DNA of 13,391 bases from Acetobacteraceae bacterium (GTDB lineage: Bacteria; Pseudomonadota; Alphaproteobacteria; Acetobacterales; Acetobacteraceae), in NCBI GenBank assembly GCA_003133265.1, contig PKWQ01000243.1, forward strand, positions 177 through 13,567, in the 5' to 3' direction. Below, piece by piece: positions 7,669-13,391 of the stretch (the first letter of the stretch is position 1; each line of letters opens with the position of its first letter). The notes beneath the pieces are model-generated. The model saw only the letters and a program-made list of their open reading frames with translations. It did no database searches and had not been told where the DNA came from. The position numbers and the translations under genes are program-made.

Positions 7669-7712
7669 ACGCCAAGGTTGACAGCAGGATGCGCCGAGCG
7701 GAAGCAGCGCCG

Positions 7713-8435
7713 ATGAAGCCAGACACGATCTGCGGCGCCAATGCCGTCGCCGCCCTGTTCGCGCGGCGGCCCGACGACGTGCAACGCCTGTTCCATACGC
7801 CCGCCCTGAAGATGCAGGCCGGGCCGCTCTGCGCCGTGCTGGCCAAGAACCGCCGTCCGTACCGGATGGTGGACGCCGAGACGCTGGAGAAGATCGCCTC
7901 CACCGGCCATCACGGCGGCATCGTCGCGGTCGCCAAGCCGCGCTTCATCACCATCTTCGACCGCGACAGCCCGCCGCGCCTGCCGTTCCTGCTGGTGCTG
8001 GACGGCATCGGCAATCCGCACAATCTCGGCGCCATCGCCCGCTCGGCCGCCTTCTTCGGCGTGCGCGGCATGCTGATCGGCGAGGGGCTGGGCCACGCGC
8101 TGCCGTCCGACGCGGCCTACCGCACGGCCGAGGGCGGGCTGGAATATCTCGATTTGTTCAAGACCCGCGACCTGCCGGGGGCGCTGAAGGCGCTGGAACC
8201 GCACTACCGTACCGTCGCTGCGGCGCTGAGCCCGGAGGCGGCGCCGGTCGGTTCCCTGCCGCGCGACCGGCCGGTGGCGCTGGTGCTGGGCAACGAGGAG
8301 CGCGGGGTCTCGCCCGAGGTGCTGGCCGCCTGCCGCCGCCAGATACGGATCGTCGGCAGCGGCCAAGTGCAGAGCCTGAACGTGGCGCAGGCGGCGGCGG
8401 TGCTGCTGCATGCGCTGACCGGTTCCGCGCTATAA
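7713..8435 (+). CDS. SpoU/TrmH-family RNA 2'-O-methyltransferase (RlmB-like)
   Basis: This SPOUT enzyme transfers a methyl group from S-adenosylmethionine to a ribose 2'-OH of structured RNA; by layout it resembles RlmB, which methylates 23S rRNA. The 240-residue protein has a small N-terminal substrate-binding domain (ICGANAVAALF, 6-16, to about 75) and a knotted catalytic domain with motif 1 NPHNLGAIARSAAFFG (101-116), motif 2 LGNEERGVS (192-200) and motif 3 SLNVAQAAAVLL (221-232). Asn104, Arg110, Glu196 and Asn223 are the expected key residues. I chose ATG 7713, with GGAAG about 8 nt upstream, over ATG 7689, whose AGG is too close. It leads a likely three-gene operon, ending 7 nt before the dehydrogenase. 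The E. coli YfiF-type branch is another possibility. Confidence 0.88.
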   Translation: MKPDTICGANAVAALFARRPDDVQRLFHTPALKMQAGPLCAVLAKNRRPYRMVDAETLEKIASTGHHGGIVAVAKPRFITIFDRDSPPRLPFLLVLDGIGNPHNLGAIARSAAFFGVRGMLIGEGLGHALPSDAAYRTAEGGLEYLDLFKTRDLPGALKALEPHYRTVAAALSPEAAPVGSLPRDRPVALVLGNEERGVSPEVLAACRRQIRIVGSGQVQSLNVAQAAAVLLHALTGSAL

Positions 8436-8442
8436 CCGCGCG

Positions 8443-9423
8443 ATGCGCATCCATATCCAGAACCAGGACGACGACCCGCCTTACCTGTTCACCCGCGCCC
8501 AGTGGGAGGCGGCGGTGGCGCGCGCACCCGGCATAGGCGCTGGCCATGTCGTCAGCTTCGGTACCACCGAACAGGATTTCGTCACCGCGATGGCGGATGC
8601 GGAGGCGCTGATCACCAACAACGCCGCCATCATCGGGCTGTTCCCGGTCGCGGCGCCACAACTGGAACTGATGTTCATCGCGCTGGCCGGGCTGGATGGG
8701 CTGGCGCCATACGACTGGCTGCCGCCCGGGGTGATATTGCTGAACAACAGCGGCGCGCACTCCGACAAGGCGGGCGAGTTCGCCATCATGGCGGTGCTGA
8801 TGCTGGCCAACCGCATCCCGCGCTTCGTCACCAGCCAGCGCGCCGGGCTCTGGCGCAAGGAGTGGGGCACGACGCTGCGCGGCCGGCGCGTCACCATCGT
8901 CGGGCTCGGCGGCCTGGGAGGTGCTGCGGCGATGCAGTGCGCGCGCTTCGGCATGCATGTCGCCGGCGTGCGTACCACCGCCGTGCCGCACCAGCATTGC
9001 GCCGAGGTGATCGCCACCGAGAACCTCGACGACGTGCTGGAGCAGACCGAGTTCCTGGTGCTCGCCTGCCCGCTGACCCCGGCGACGCACAATCTGCTGG
9101 ACCGGCGGCGGCTGGCGCTGCTGCCGCGCGGCGCCGGGGTGGTGAATATCGCCCGTGGCGCGCTGCTGGATCAGAACGCTTTGTGCGACCTGCTGGATGC
9201 CGACCGGCTGGGCGGCGCGGTGCTGGACGTGTTCACCCACGAGCCGATCCCGGACGGCGACCGGCTATGGAGCACGCCGAACCTGATCGTCAGCCCGCAT
9301 ACCTCGGCCGACGATCCGGCCAGCTACAACGCCGCCAGCCTGCACATATTCTTCGACAATCTGCGCGCGCTGCATGAGGGCCGGCCGCTGCCGAACCTGT
9401 TCGATCCGGCGCGCGGCTACTGA
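8443..9423 (+). CDS. D-isomer-specific 2-hydroxyacid dehydrogenase
   Basis: This NAD(P)-dependent dehydrogenase interconverts a 2-keto acid and a D-2-hydroxy acid in the cytoplasm. The 326 residues are normal. Seen: an N-terminal substrate domain, HSDKAGEFAIMAVLML (106-121), which is the usual hinge helix, the nucleotide-binding GLGGLG (154-159), and the catalytic set Arg238 in NIARGALLD, Glu267 in DVFTHEPIP and His286 in IVSPHTS. After the nucleotide-binding turn the next strand ends in AGVRTTA (174-180), where an Arg suggests possible NADP preference, though this is inference. The gene lies 7 nt after the methyltransferase and 12 nt before the MDR oxidoreductase. The substrate is not identifiable; glyoxylate/hydroxypyruvate reductase-like activity is one option. 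Confidence 0.93.
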   Translation: MRIHIQNQDDDPPYLFTRAQWEAAVARAPGIGAGHVVSFGTTEQDFVTAMADAEALITNNAAIIGLFPVAAPQLELMFIALAGLDGLAPYDWLPPGVILLNNSGAHSDKAGEFAIMAVLMLANRIPRFVTSQRAGLWRKEWGTTLRGRRVTIVGLGGLGGAAAMQCARFGMHVAGVRTTAVPHQHCAEVIATENLDDVLEQTEFLVLACPLTPATHNLLDRRRLALLPRGAGVVNIARGALLDQNALCDLLDADRLGGAVLDVFTHEPIPDGDRLWSTPNLIVSPHTSADDPASYNAASLHIFFDNLRALHEGRPLPNLFDPARGY

Positions 9424-9435
9424 GGGGAGAAAAAC

Positions 9436-10446
9436 ATGAAAATCTATCGGTTTCCGCAGGCCGACGGCATCGACACGCTGACGCTGACCGAGGCCGAAAC
9501 CCCGCGCCCGGGCCGTGGCCAGGTGCTGGTGCGGATGCGCGCGGCCAGCCTGAACTACCGCGACCTGATGGTCGCCTCCGGCCGCTACGGCCGCGGCAGC
9601 GCGCCGCCCAACCTGGTGCCGCTGTCCGACGGCGCCGGCGAGGTGGCGGAGATCGGCCCCGACGTGAGCCGGGTAAAGGTCGGCGACCGGGTCGCCGGCA
9701 TCTTCATGCAGTCCTGGCTCGGCGGCGAGATCACGCCCGACGACGCGGCAAGCTCGCTCGGCGGCGCGCTCGACGGGGTGCTGGGCGAGTACGTCCTGTT
9801 CGACCAGCACGGGCTGGTGAAACTGCCCGAGCACCTGTCGTTCGAGGAAGGCGCGACGCTGCCCTGCGCGGCGGTGACCGCCTGGAACGCGCTGTATGGC
9901 GGCAAGCCGCTGATCGCCGGGCAGACCGTGCTGACCCTGGGCACCGGCGGCGTGTCGATGTTCGCGCTGCAACTGGCGCACGCGGCGGGCGCGCGGGTGA
10001 TCGCCACATCGTCCTCCGACGAGAAGCTGGCCCGCGCCAAGGCGCTGGGCGCATCCGACGGGGTGAACTACCGCGCGCACCCGGAATGGGAGCAGCAGGT
10101 GCTGGCGCTGACCGGCGGGCGCGGGGTGGACCACGTGGTGGAAGTCGGCGGCGCCGGCACCCTGCCGCGCTCGGTCGAGGCATCCAAGCTCGGCGGCAAC
10201 ATCCACATGATCGGCGTGCTGACCAGCGGCGAGATCAACCCGACGCCGATGATGCGCAAGGGCCTGACGGTGCGCGGCATCTATGTGGGATCGCGGCAGA
10301 TGTTCGAGGCGATGAACCGTTCTTTCGAGCTGCACCGGATCAAGCCGGTGATTGATCGGGTGTTTGAGTTCGGTGATGCTCGGGCGGCGTACCATCACCT
10401 GAAGAGCCAGGTGCATGTCGGGAAGGTGGTTGTTCGGATCGGGTAG
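9436..10446 (+). CDS. MDR-superfamily NAD(P)H oxidoreductase without zinc (quinone reductase-like)
   Basis: This is a medium-chain dehydrogenase/reductase of 336 residues. Seen: an N-terminal GroES-like domain with SLNYRDLMVASGRY (38-51) and LSDGAGEVAEIGPDVSRVKV (63-82), LPCAAVTAWNAL (142-153), and the Rossmann turn LGTGGVSMFALQLA (168-181). Only one cysteine (residue 144) is present, so neither the structural nor the usual catalytic zinc site can form; this points to a quinone oxidoreductase-like reductase rather than a classical alcohol dehydrogenase, although automatic annotation often says alcohol dehydrogenase. A good Shine-Dalgarno (GGGGAGA) precedes the ATG. In roughly the last 35 codons third positions shift to T (GAT, TTT, GGT, GCT, GTT) away from the C-rich usage of the rest of the gene, at the edge of the accessory island. 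Confidence 0.9.
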   Translation: MKIYRFPQADGIDTLTLTEAETPRPGRGQVLVRMRAASLNYRDLMVASGRYGRGSAPPNLVPLSDGAGEVAEIGPDVSRVKVGDRVAGIFMQSWLGGEITPDDAASSLGGALDGVLGEYVLFDQHGLVKLPEHLSFEEGATLPCAAVTAWNALYGGKPLIAGQTVLTLGTGGVSMFALQLAHAAGARVIATSSSDEKLARAKALGASDGVNYRAHPEWEQQVLALTGGRGVDHVVEVGGAGTLPRSVEASKLGGNIHMIGVLTSGEINPTPMMRKGLTVRGIYVGSRQMFEAMNRSFELHRIKPVIDRVFEFGDARAAYHHLKSQVHVGKVVVRIG

Positions 10447-10477
10447 GAGGGAACTTGAAATGGGCACCTCATCGTAG
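10445..10477 (+). other. Strong Shine-Dalgarno with a five-codon frame (possible relic of a displaced gene)
   Basis: AGGAGGG (10445-10451), overlapping the stop codon of the MDR gene, is the best ribosome binding sequence in this neighbourhood, and an ATG follows at 10460 with 9-nt spacing. The frame reads only Met-Gly-Thr-Ser-Ser before a TAG at 10475-10477. It could be the start of a former operon gene whose body was replaced when the mrr segment entered, a leader peptide, or coincidence. Confidence 0.25.
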
Positions 10478-10520
10478 CGGGAACCTTCCGTAAGGCATGA
10501 ATAGAGGTTACGATATTCGA

Positions 10521-11438
10521 ATGACAGTTCCCGACTATCAATCTCTGATGCTTCCGGTTCTATCGGCATCCTCAAGAGGAGAGGTGCGTATCGGCGATGT
10601 CCGTAGCAGAATCGCCGAACAACTTGAATTGACCCCGGAAGACCGTGAAAAGCGCCTTCCATCTGGAAGGCAAGGTCTTTTCGAAAACAGAGTTCATTGG
10701 GCGAAATTTTACCTTGGAAAGGCTGGCTTGATTGAAAGCACGCGGCGTGGACATTTAACGATTACGATGCGCGGGCAACAGGTGCTCGACGCACATCCTG
10801 TGTCTCTCGACAATGATTTTCTCAACCAGTTTGACGAGTTCAGACAGTTCAAAGAAAAATCAGCTGAGACCACTACGCGGGATCAGCCCCCAATAGAACC
10901 GGCACGCGCGAGTCAAACGGAGACGCCAGACGAGATTATGCGCGTGGCACACAGGCAGATCGAGGCATCGCTGGCGCAAGAACTTCTGGACCGTATTCGT
11001 GCTGCCCCTCCCGATTTTTTCGAACGGCTCATAGTCAGTCTTCTTCTCAGCATGGGTTATGGTGGCTCAGTCGCCGATGCCGGCCGCGCGCTCGGCCGCA
11101 GCGGTGATGACGGAGTTGACGGGGTAATAGATCAAGACGCGCTTGGTTTGGATCGAGTCTATGTCCAAGCGAAACGCTATGCCAGCGGCAACAATATTGG
11201 CTCAGGTGCGATCCGAGATTTCTTTGGGAGCCTTGATCGTCACAAGGCTGCGAAAGGCCTATTTGTGACGACCTCGGCCTTTTCCTCTTCCGCGCGAGAG
11301 ACCGCAGAATTTCTGAGCAAGCGGATCGTCTTGATCGACGGCGAGCAGCTAACCGTGCTCATGATCCGTCACAATGTAGGGTGCCGGGTCGAGGATACGC
11401 TGCATATCAAGAAGATCGACGAGGATTTTTTCGAATAA
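10521..11438 (+). CDS. mrr: Mrr-like type IV restriction endonuclease
   Basis: This is a stand-alone restriction protein expected to cut modified (methylated) foreign DNA. The 305-residue protein has a winged-helix Mrr N-terminal domain (about 1-95: MTVPDYQSLMLPVL, then SGRQGLFENRVHWAKFYLG and LIESTRRGHLTIT), a polar linker (about 105-140) and a C-terminal PD-(D/E)xK nuclease domain. Nuclease residues seen: Glu168 in FFERLIVSLLLSMGYGG, Asp200 in DDGVDGVI, and Gln216-x-Lys218 in VYVQAKRY; VTTSAFS and LIDGEQL follow as in E. coli Mrr, whose length and MTVP start it matches. That is why I prefer ATG 10521 to ATG 10497. No methyltransferase gene accompanies it. GC is much lower than in the neighbours (25 of 60 at 10681-10740 against 44 of 60 at 9901-9960), indicating horizontal acquisition. 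Confidence 0.92.
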   Translation: MTVPDYQSLMLPVLSASSRGEVRIGDVRSRIAEQLELTPEDREKRLPSGRQGLFENRVHWAKFYLGKAGLIESTRRGHLTITMRGQQVLDAHPVSLDNDFLNQFDEFRQFKEKSAETTTRDQPPIEPARASQTETPDEIMRVAHRQIEASLAQELLDRIRAAPPDFFERLIVSLLLSMGYGGSVADAGRALGRSGDDGVDGVIDQDALGLDRVYVQAKRYASGNNIGSGAIRDFFGSLDRHKAAKGLFVTTSAFSSSARETAEFLSKRIVLIDGEQLTVLMIRHNVGCRVEDTLHIKKIDEDFFE

Positions 11439-11462
11439 CCGGCGTGGCAGCACAGCAACAAA

Positions 11463-11488
11463 CGCCATCGGGCTTTAACCCCATGGCG
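11463..11488 (+). terminator. Hairpin downstream of mrr, possible weak terminator
   Basis: An inverted repeat begins 25 nt after the mrr stop: CGCCAT then GGG, a CTTTAA loop, CCC and ATGGCG, with a single C-C mismatch between the two paired blocks. No T-run follows, so it is not a classical intrinsic terminator; it may stabilise the mrr transcript end or terminate only weakly. Confidence 0.3.
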
Positions 11489-11528
11489 CTGTCGGCCAAG
11501 GCGCCCACGGGCTGAAATTGACCGCCCC

Positions 11529-11618
11529 GTACACCCCTCCCGCGCGCGCAGAGCAATCGCATTTGGCGACACGCGATGCTGTTTTCGTCATGGCCGGGCT
11601 TGACCCGGCCATCCACGC
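11529..11618 (+). repeat. Left copy of composite palindromic repeat
   Basis: This is the left inverted terminal copy. Its inner block carries a perfect hairpin, ATGGCCGGG - CTTGA - CCCGGCCAT (11590-11612), 9 bp of stem with a 5-nt loop, preceded by CGTC and followed by CCACGC. Its outer block, CCCGCGCGCGCAGAGCAATC, is the degenerate partner of a clean hairpin in the right copy. It begins 33 nt downstream of the GIY-YIG stop and could act as a 3' hairpin for that transcript. From general knowledge, repeats containing GTCATGGCCGGGCTTG and CCCGGCCATC are frequent in alphaproteobacterial intergenic regions. Confidence 0.75.
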
Positions 11619-11650
11619 ATTGCGGCGCCCATGACACCGCCGTCGCAGAC

Positions 11651-11938
11651 TCATTGCAGCGACTCGTACAGATCAACCCAGCCTGAATTATTGTCGAGTA
11701 TCAGACGAACTTTCCACGCTCGTTGCCAATGCTTTATGTTTTTTTCGCGCTGAATGGCCAAGACGATGCTTTCATGCCGCTCATAGTAGACGAGACGCTT
11801 CAGCCCATATTGCTTGGTGAAACCCTCGATCGCTCCCTCCCGGTGCTCCCAGGTTCGGCGTAGAAGGTTGGTGGTTACGCCGACATAGAGCGTGCCGTTC
11901 GGGCGGTTCGTCATGATGTAGACCCAGGCTTCACGCAT
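11651..11938 (-). CDS. Small GIY-YIG nuclease-domain protein
   Basis: This 95-residue protein consists of a single GIY-YIG domain like the YhbQ/UPF0213 group (COG2827). Seen: WVYIMTN (5-11), the first strand (VYI for GIY), LYVGVT (17-22), the second (YVG for YIG), then TNLLRRTWEHREG (23-35) with the expected helix Arg (27 or 28) and His32, KQYGLKRLVYYERH (42-55), and AIQREKNIKHW (61-71), where Glu65 is the metal ligand. The catalytic residues appear intact. The ATG at 11938 is chosen because the domain starts there; the frame stays open upstream through the right-hand repeat, giving a spurious AGLDPAIH peptide from the palindrome. No clear ribosome binding site is seen, and a stable hairpin ends about 22 nt before the start. 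The cellular role of such proteins is poorly known. Confidence 0.87.
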   Translation of the reverse strand: MREAWVYIMTNRPNGTLYVGVTTNLLRRTWEHREGAIEGFTKQYGLKRLVYYERHESIVLAIQREKNIKHWQRAWKVRLILDNNSGWVDLYESLQ

Positions 11939-11954
11939 CACTGGATGCTTGAAC

Positions 11955-12046
11955 GCGTGGATGGCCGGGTCAAGCCCGGCCATGACGATAGAGAGACGAA
12001 ATTCAGCTAAATGCGATTGCCCTGCCCGCGAGCGGGCGAGGTGTAC
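11955..12046 (-). repeat. Right copy of composite palindromic repeat
   Basis: This is the right copy, inverted relative to the left one. It holds two hairpins: an inner one with arms ATGGCCGGG and CCCGGCCAT (11961-11983) around a 5-nt loop, and an outer one, GCCCGC - GA - GCGGGC (12024-12037). The two are separated by the conserved AAATGCGATTGC (12009-12020). It lies immediately upstream of the GIY-YIG start and directly downstream of the convergently placed SDR stop (12057), so it can serve as a structured 5' leader for the first and a transcript end for the second. Confidence 0.75.
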
Positions 12047-12056
12047 CGCCGCCGCC

Positions 12057-12833
12057 CTACCGGTTAACGTTCCCCCCATCCACCGTCACCACCGTCCCGC
12101 TGATATACCCGGCGCGCGGCGAGGCCAGGAAGGCCACCATGTCGGCCACCTCGCGCGAGGTGCCCATGCGTCCGAACGGCAGGTTGCGGTTGGCCAGCGC
12201 CTCGCGCCAGCGGTCGGGGGTGCCGAACTGGGTGCGGCTCCAGGTTTGCAGCATGGTCACCGCGCGGTCGGTCTCGGTCAGGCCGGGATTGACCGCGACG
12301 ACGCGGACATTGTGGTCCGGCGAGCGGCCGCCCAGCGCGCGGGTCAGGCCCATCAGCGCGATGTTGCCGCTGGCGCCCAGGATGTAGTTGGCGTCCATCC
12401 GCTCCCCGCCGGTGCCGATCACGTTGACGATCACGCCGTCGCGCCGCGCCTTCATGCGGCTGTAGAAGGCGCGGGTCATGTTGATGTAGCCGAACAGCTT
12501 CAAATCCCACGATGCGCGCCAGGTGGCGTCGTCGATGTCCTCTATGGTGCCGGCCGGGTTCGATCCGGCGTTGTTCACCAGGATGTCGGCATCGCCGCAC
12601 GCCTCCACCAGCCGCGCGCGGTCCTCGGCGCGGCTGAGATCGGCGGGAAACACCCGCACCGCCACCTGATGCTGGGCGCGCAGCTTCGCCGCCGCCGCAT
12701 CCAGCGCCACCGGATCGCGCGCGGCGAGGTCGACCGCGCAGCCTTCCTCGGCCAGCACTTCCGCCACCGCGTAGCCGATGCCCTTGCTGGCGCCGGTGAT
12801 CAGCGCTCGTTTGCCGTTCAGCCCGAGTTCCAT
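12057..12833 (-). CDS. Atypical SDR-family oxidoreductase lacking the usual Ser and Lys
   Basis: This is a classical-length (258 aa) short-chain dehydrogenase fold. Seen: the NAD(P) turn TGASKGIG (13-20), AARD (37-40), ADLS (64-67), LVNNAGS (85-91), the helix around LKLFGYINMTRAFYSRMK (111-128), VIVNVIGTGGERMDANY (134-150), VNPGLTETDR (181-190) and the C-terminal ISGTVVTVDGG (244-254). The active site is unusual: Tyr150 is present, but the Lys expected at 154 is Ala (YILGA), and no serine occurs between 131 and 149, where GTGG stands instead. I recall a widespread SDR subgroup with YIAGSAGN-like sequences at this point, so this is probably a subgroup trait rather than decay. The ATG at 12833 has GGGGGA upstream. 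The substrate is unknown; it is divergent from apt. Confidence 0.88.
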   Translation of the reverse strand: MELGLNGKRALITGASKGIGYAVAEVLAEEGCAVDLAARDPVALDAAAAKLRAQHQVAVRVFPADLSRAEDRARLVEACGDADILVNNAGSNPAGTIEDIDDATWRASWDLKLFGYINMTRAFYSRMKARRDGVIVNVIGTGGERMDANYILGASGNIALMGLTRALGGRSPDHNVRVVAVNPGLTETDRAVTMLQTWSRTQFGTPDRWREALANRNLPFGRMGTSREVADMVAFLASPRAGYISGTVVTVDGGNVNR

Positions 12834-12978
12834 TGGTCTGTTTCCCCCTGTTCCTTGGCGAAGACGGTATCGCATCGCCGCCACCGCCGCCACCGGCCGT
12901 CCACTGGCAATGGTTGCCCCCGGCGGGGCCGGCGCGGTACAAGGCCCGTCCACCGGAACCGCAGAAGGGCTGCCCGCG

Positions 12979-13391
12979 CATGGACCTCAAGGACCACATC
13001 AGGGGCATCCCCGATTTCCCCAAGCCGGGAATCCTGTTCTACGACATCTCCACCCTGCTGCGGGATGCCGACGCCTGGCAGGTGGCGATGGGCCGCATGG
13101 CGCGGGCGGTGCGGGCGCATCACCCCGACCTGGTCGCCGGCATCGAGAGCCGTGGCTTCCTGATCGCCGCCCCGCTGGCGCTGAAGCTGGGTTGCGGCTT
13201 CATCATGCTGCGCAAGCCGCGCAAGCTGCCCGGCGAGACGGTGGGGCTGGAATACGCGCTGGAATACGGCACCGACCGGATCGAGATCCAGGCCGACGCG
13301 GTCCAGCCCGGCCAGCGCGTGGTGGTGGTGGACGACCTGCTGGCCACCGGCGGCACCATGGAGGCCACGGTGAAGCTGGTCAAGCAGTTGG
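12979..13391 (+). CDS. apt: Adenine phosphoribosyltransferase, N-terminal part
   Basis: This cytoplasmic purine-salvage enzyme makes AMP from adenine and PRPP. The first 137 residues are visible before the right edge; about 35 more are expected. Seen: IRGIPDFPKPGILFYDISTL (7-26), nearly invariant in Apt proteins, AGIESRGFLIAAPLA (53-67) for base binding, LRKPRKLPGETVGLEYALEY (77-96), the flexible-loop region, and VVVVDDLLATGGTM (114-127), the PRPP motif with Asp118-Asp119. The ATG at 12979 has AGAAGGG about 10 nt upstream. A weak promoter candidate, TTGCCC (12914-12919) with TACAAG (12938-12943), lies ahead of it. It is divergent from the SDR gene with about 145 bp between. Confidence 0.95.

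Larger units (their letters stand above)
11529..12046. mobile_element. Candidate GIY-YIG nuclease cassette bounded by long inverted repeats
   Basis: A unit of about 518 bp in which one small GIY-YIG gene is flanked by inverted copies of the same composite repeat. Matching blocks, from outside in: GTACACC (11529-11535 against the complement of 12040-12046), a CCCGC-rich block, GCAATCGCATTT (11553-11564 against 12009-12020), a 20-nt non-conserved spacer of identical length on both sides, and a perfect 34-nt block (11585-11618 against 11955-11988). No convincing target duplication is seen at the edges. The unit sits between mrr and an SDR gene and ends 10 bp from the SDR stop codon. Interpretation as a mobile or once-mobile unit is inferred from symmetry; no transposase is encoded. 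Confidence 0.5.

Noticed and set aside
10486..10514. Promoter giving a leaderless mrr transcript (TTCCGT - 17 nt - TACGAT)
   Set aside because: The -35 hexamer matches the consensus at only two positions; spacing alone is not enough to call it.
11518..12060. Target-site duplication at the ends of the GIY-YIG unit
   Set aside because: Outer flanks read GACCGCCCC on the left and CGCCGCCGC on the right; shared C/G runs are low complexity and not a convincing duplication.
12906..12918. Hairpin GGCAA-TGG-TTGCC upstream of apt as an operator
   Set aside because: It is a 5-bp stem in GC-rich DNA with no second copy; too short to separate from chance.

Overview
The window is GC-rich bacterial DNA (roughly 70% G+C over most of its length). 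It looks alphaproteobacterial: codons strongly prefer G or C at third positions, and an intergenic palindrome of the GGCCGGG/CCCGGCC type, common in Rhizobiales and Rhodospirillales genomes, is present twice. Gene content would fit an Acetobacteraceae-like member of Rhodospirillales, but that placement is a guess from general knowledge.

Layout. (1) 1-1945, minus strand: a drug-efflux operon, marR - emrA - emrB, with overlapping start and stop codons; emrB runs off the left edge. (2) 1946-2138: an AT-rich divergent control region. (3) 2139-2534, plus: the fluoride channel crcB/fluC. (4) 2658-7016, plus: a tightly packed dTDP-L-rhamnose operon, rfbB-rfbA-rfbC-rfbD, followed by a family 2 glycosyltransferase, probably a rhamnosyltransferase. 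Together they make dTDP-rhamnose from glucose-1-phosphate and dTTP and attach the sugar to a surface glycan. (5) 7003-7668, minus: a RluA-type pseudouridine synthase whose 3' end overlaps the glycosyltransferase. Divergent from it, 7713-10446, plus, are an RlmB/TrmH-type rRNA 2'-O-methyltransferase, a D-2-hydroxyacid dehydrogenase and a zinc-lacking MDR oxidoreductase. (6) 10447-12056: an accessory island between core genes, holding a stand-alone Mrr-type restriction endonuclease of visibly lower GC and then a cassette of about 0.5 kb in which a small GIY-YIG nuclease gene is bracketed by long imperfect inverted repeats. (7) 12057-12833, minus: an atypical short-chain dehydrogenase lacking the usual Ser and Lys. 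(8) 12979 to the right edge, plus: the start of apt, adenine phosphoribosyltransferase.

The most interesting object is the GIY-YIG cassette at about 11529-12046. Its ends are inverted copies of one two-block palindromic repeat: a 34-nt perfect match, a 12-nt perfect match at identical spacing, and a 7-nt match at the outer edges. This suggests a nuclease-carrying unit that spreads, or once spread, a family of intergenic palindromes, by analogy with RAYT transposases and REP sequences. That mechanism is inference; the geometry is directly visible.
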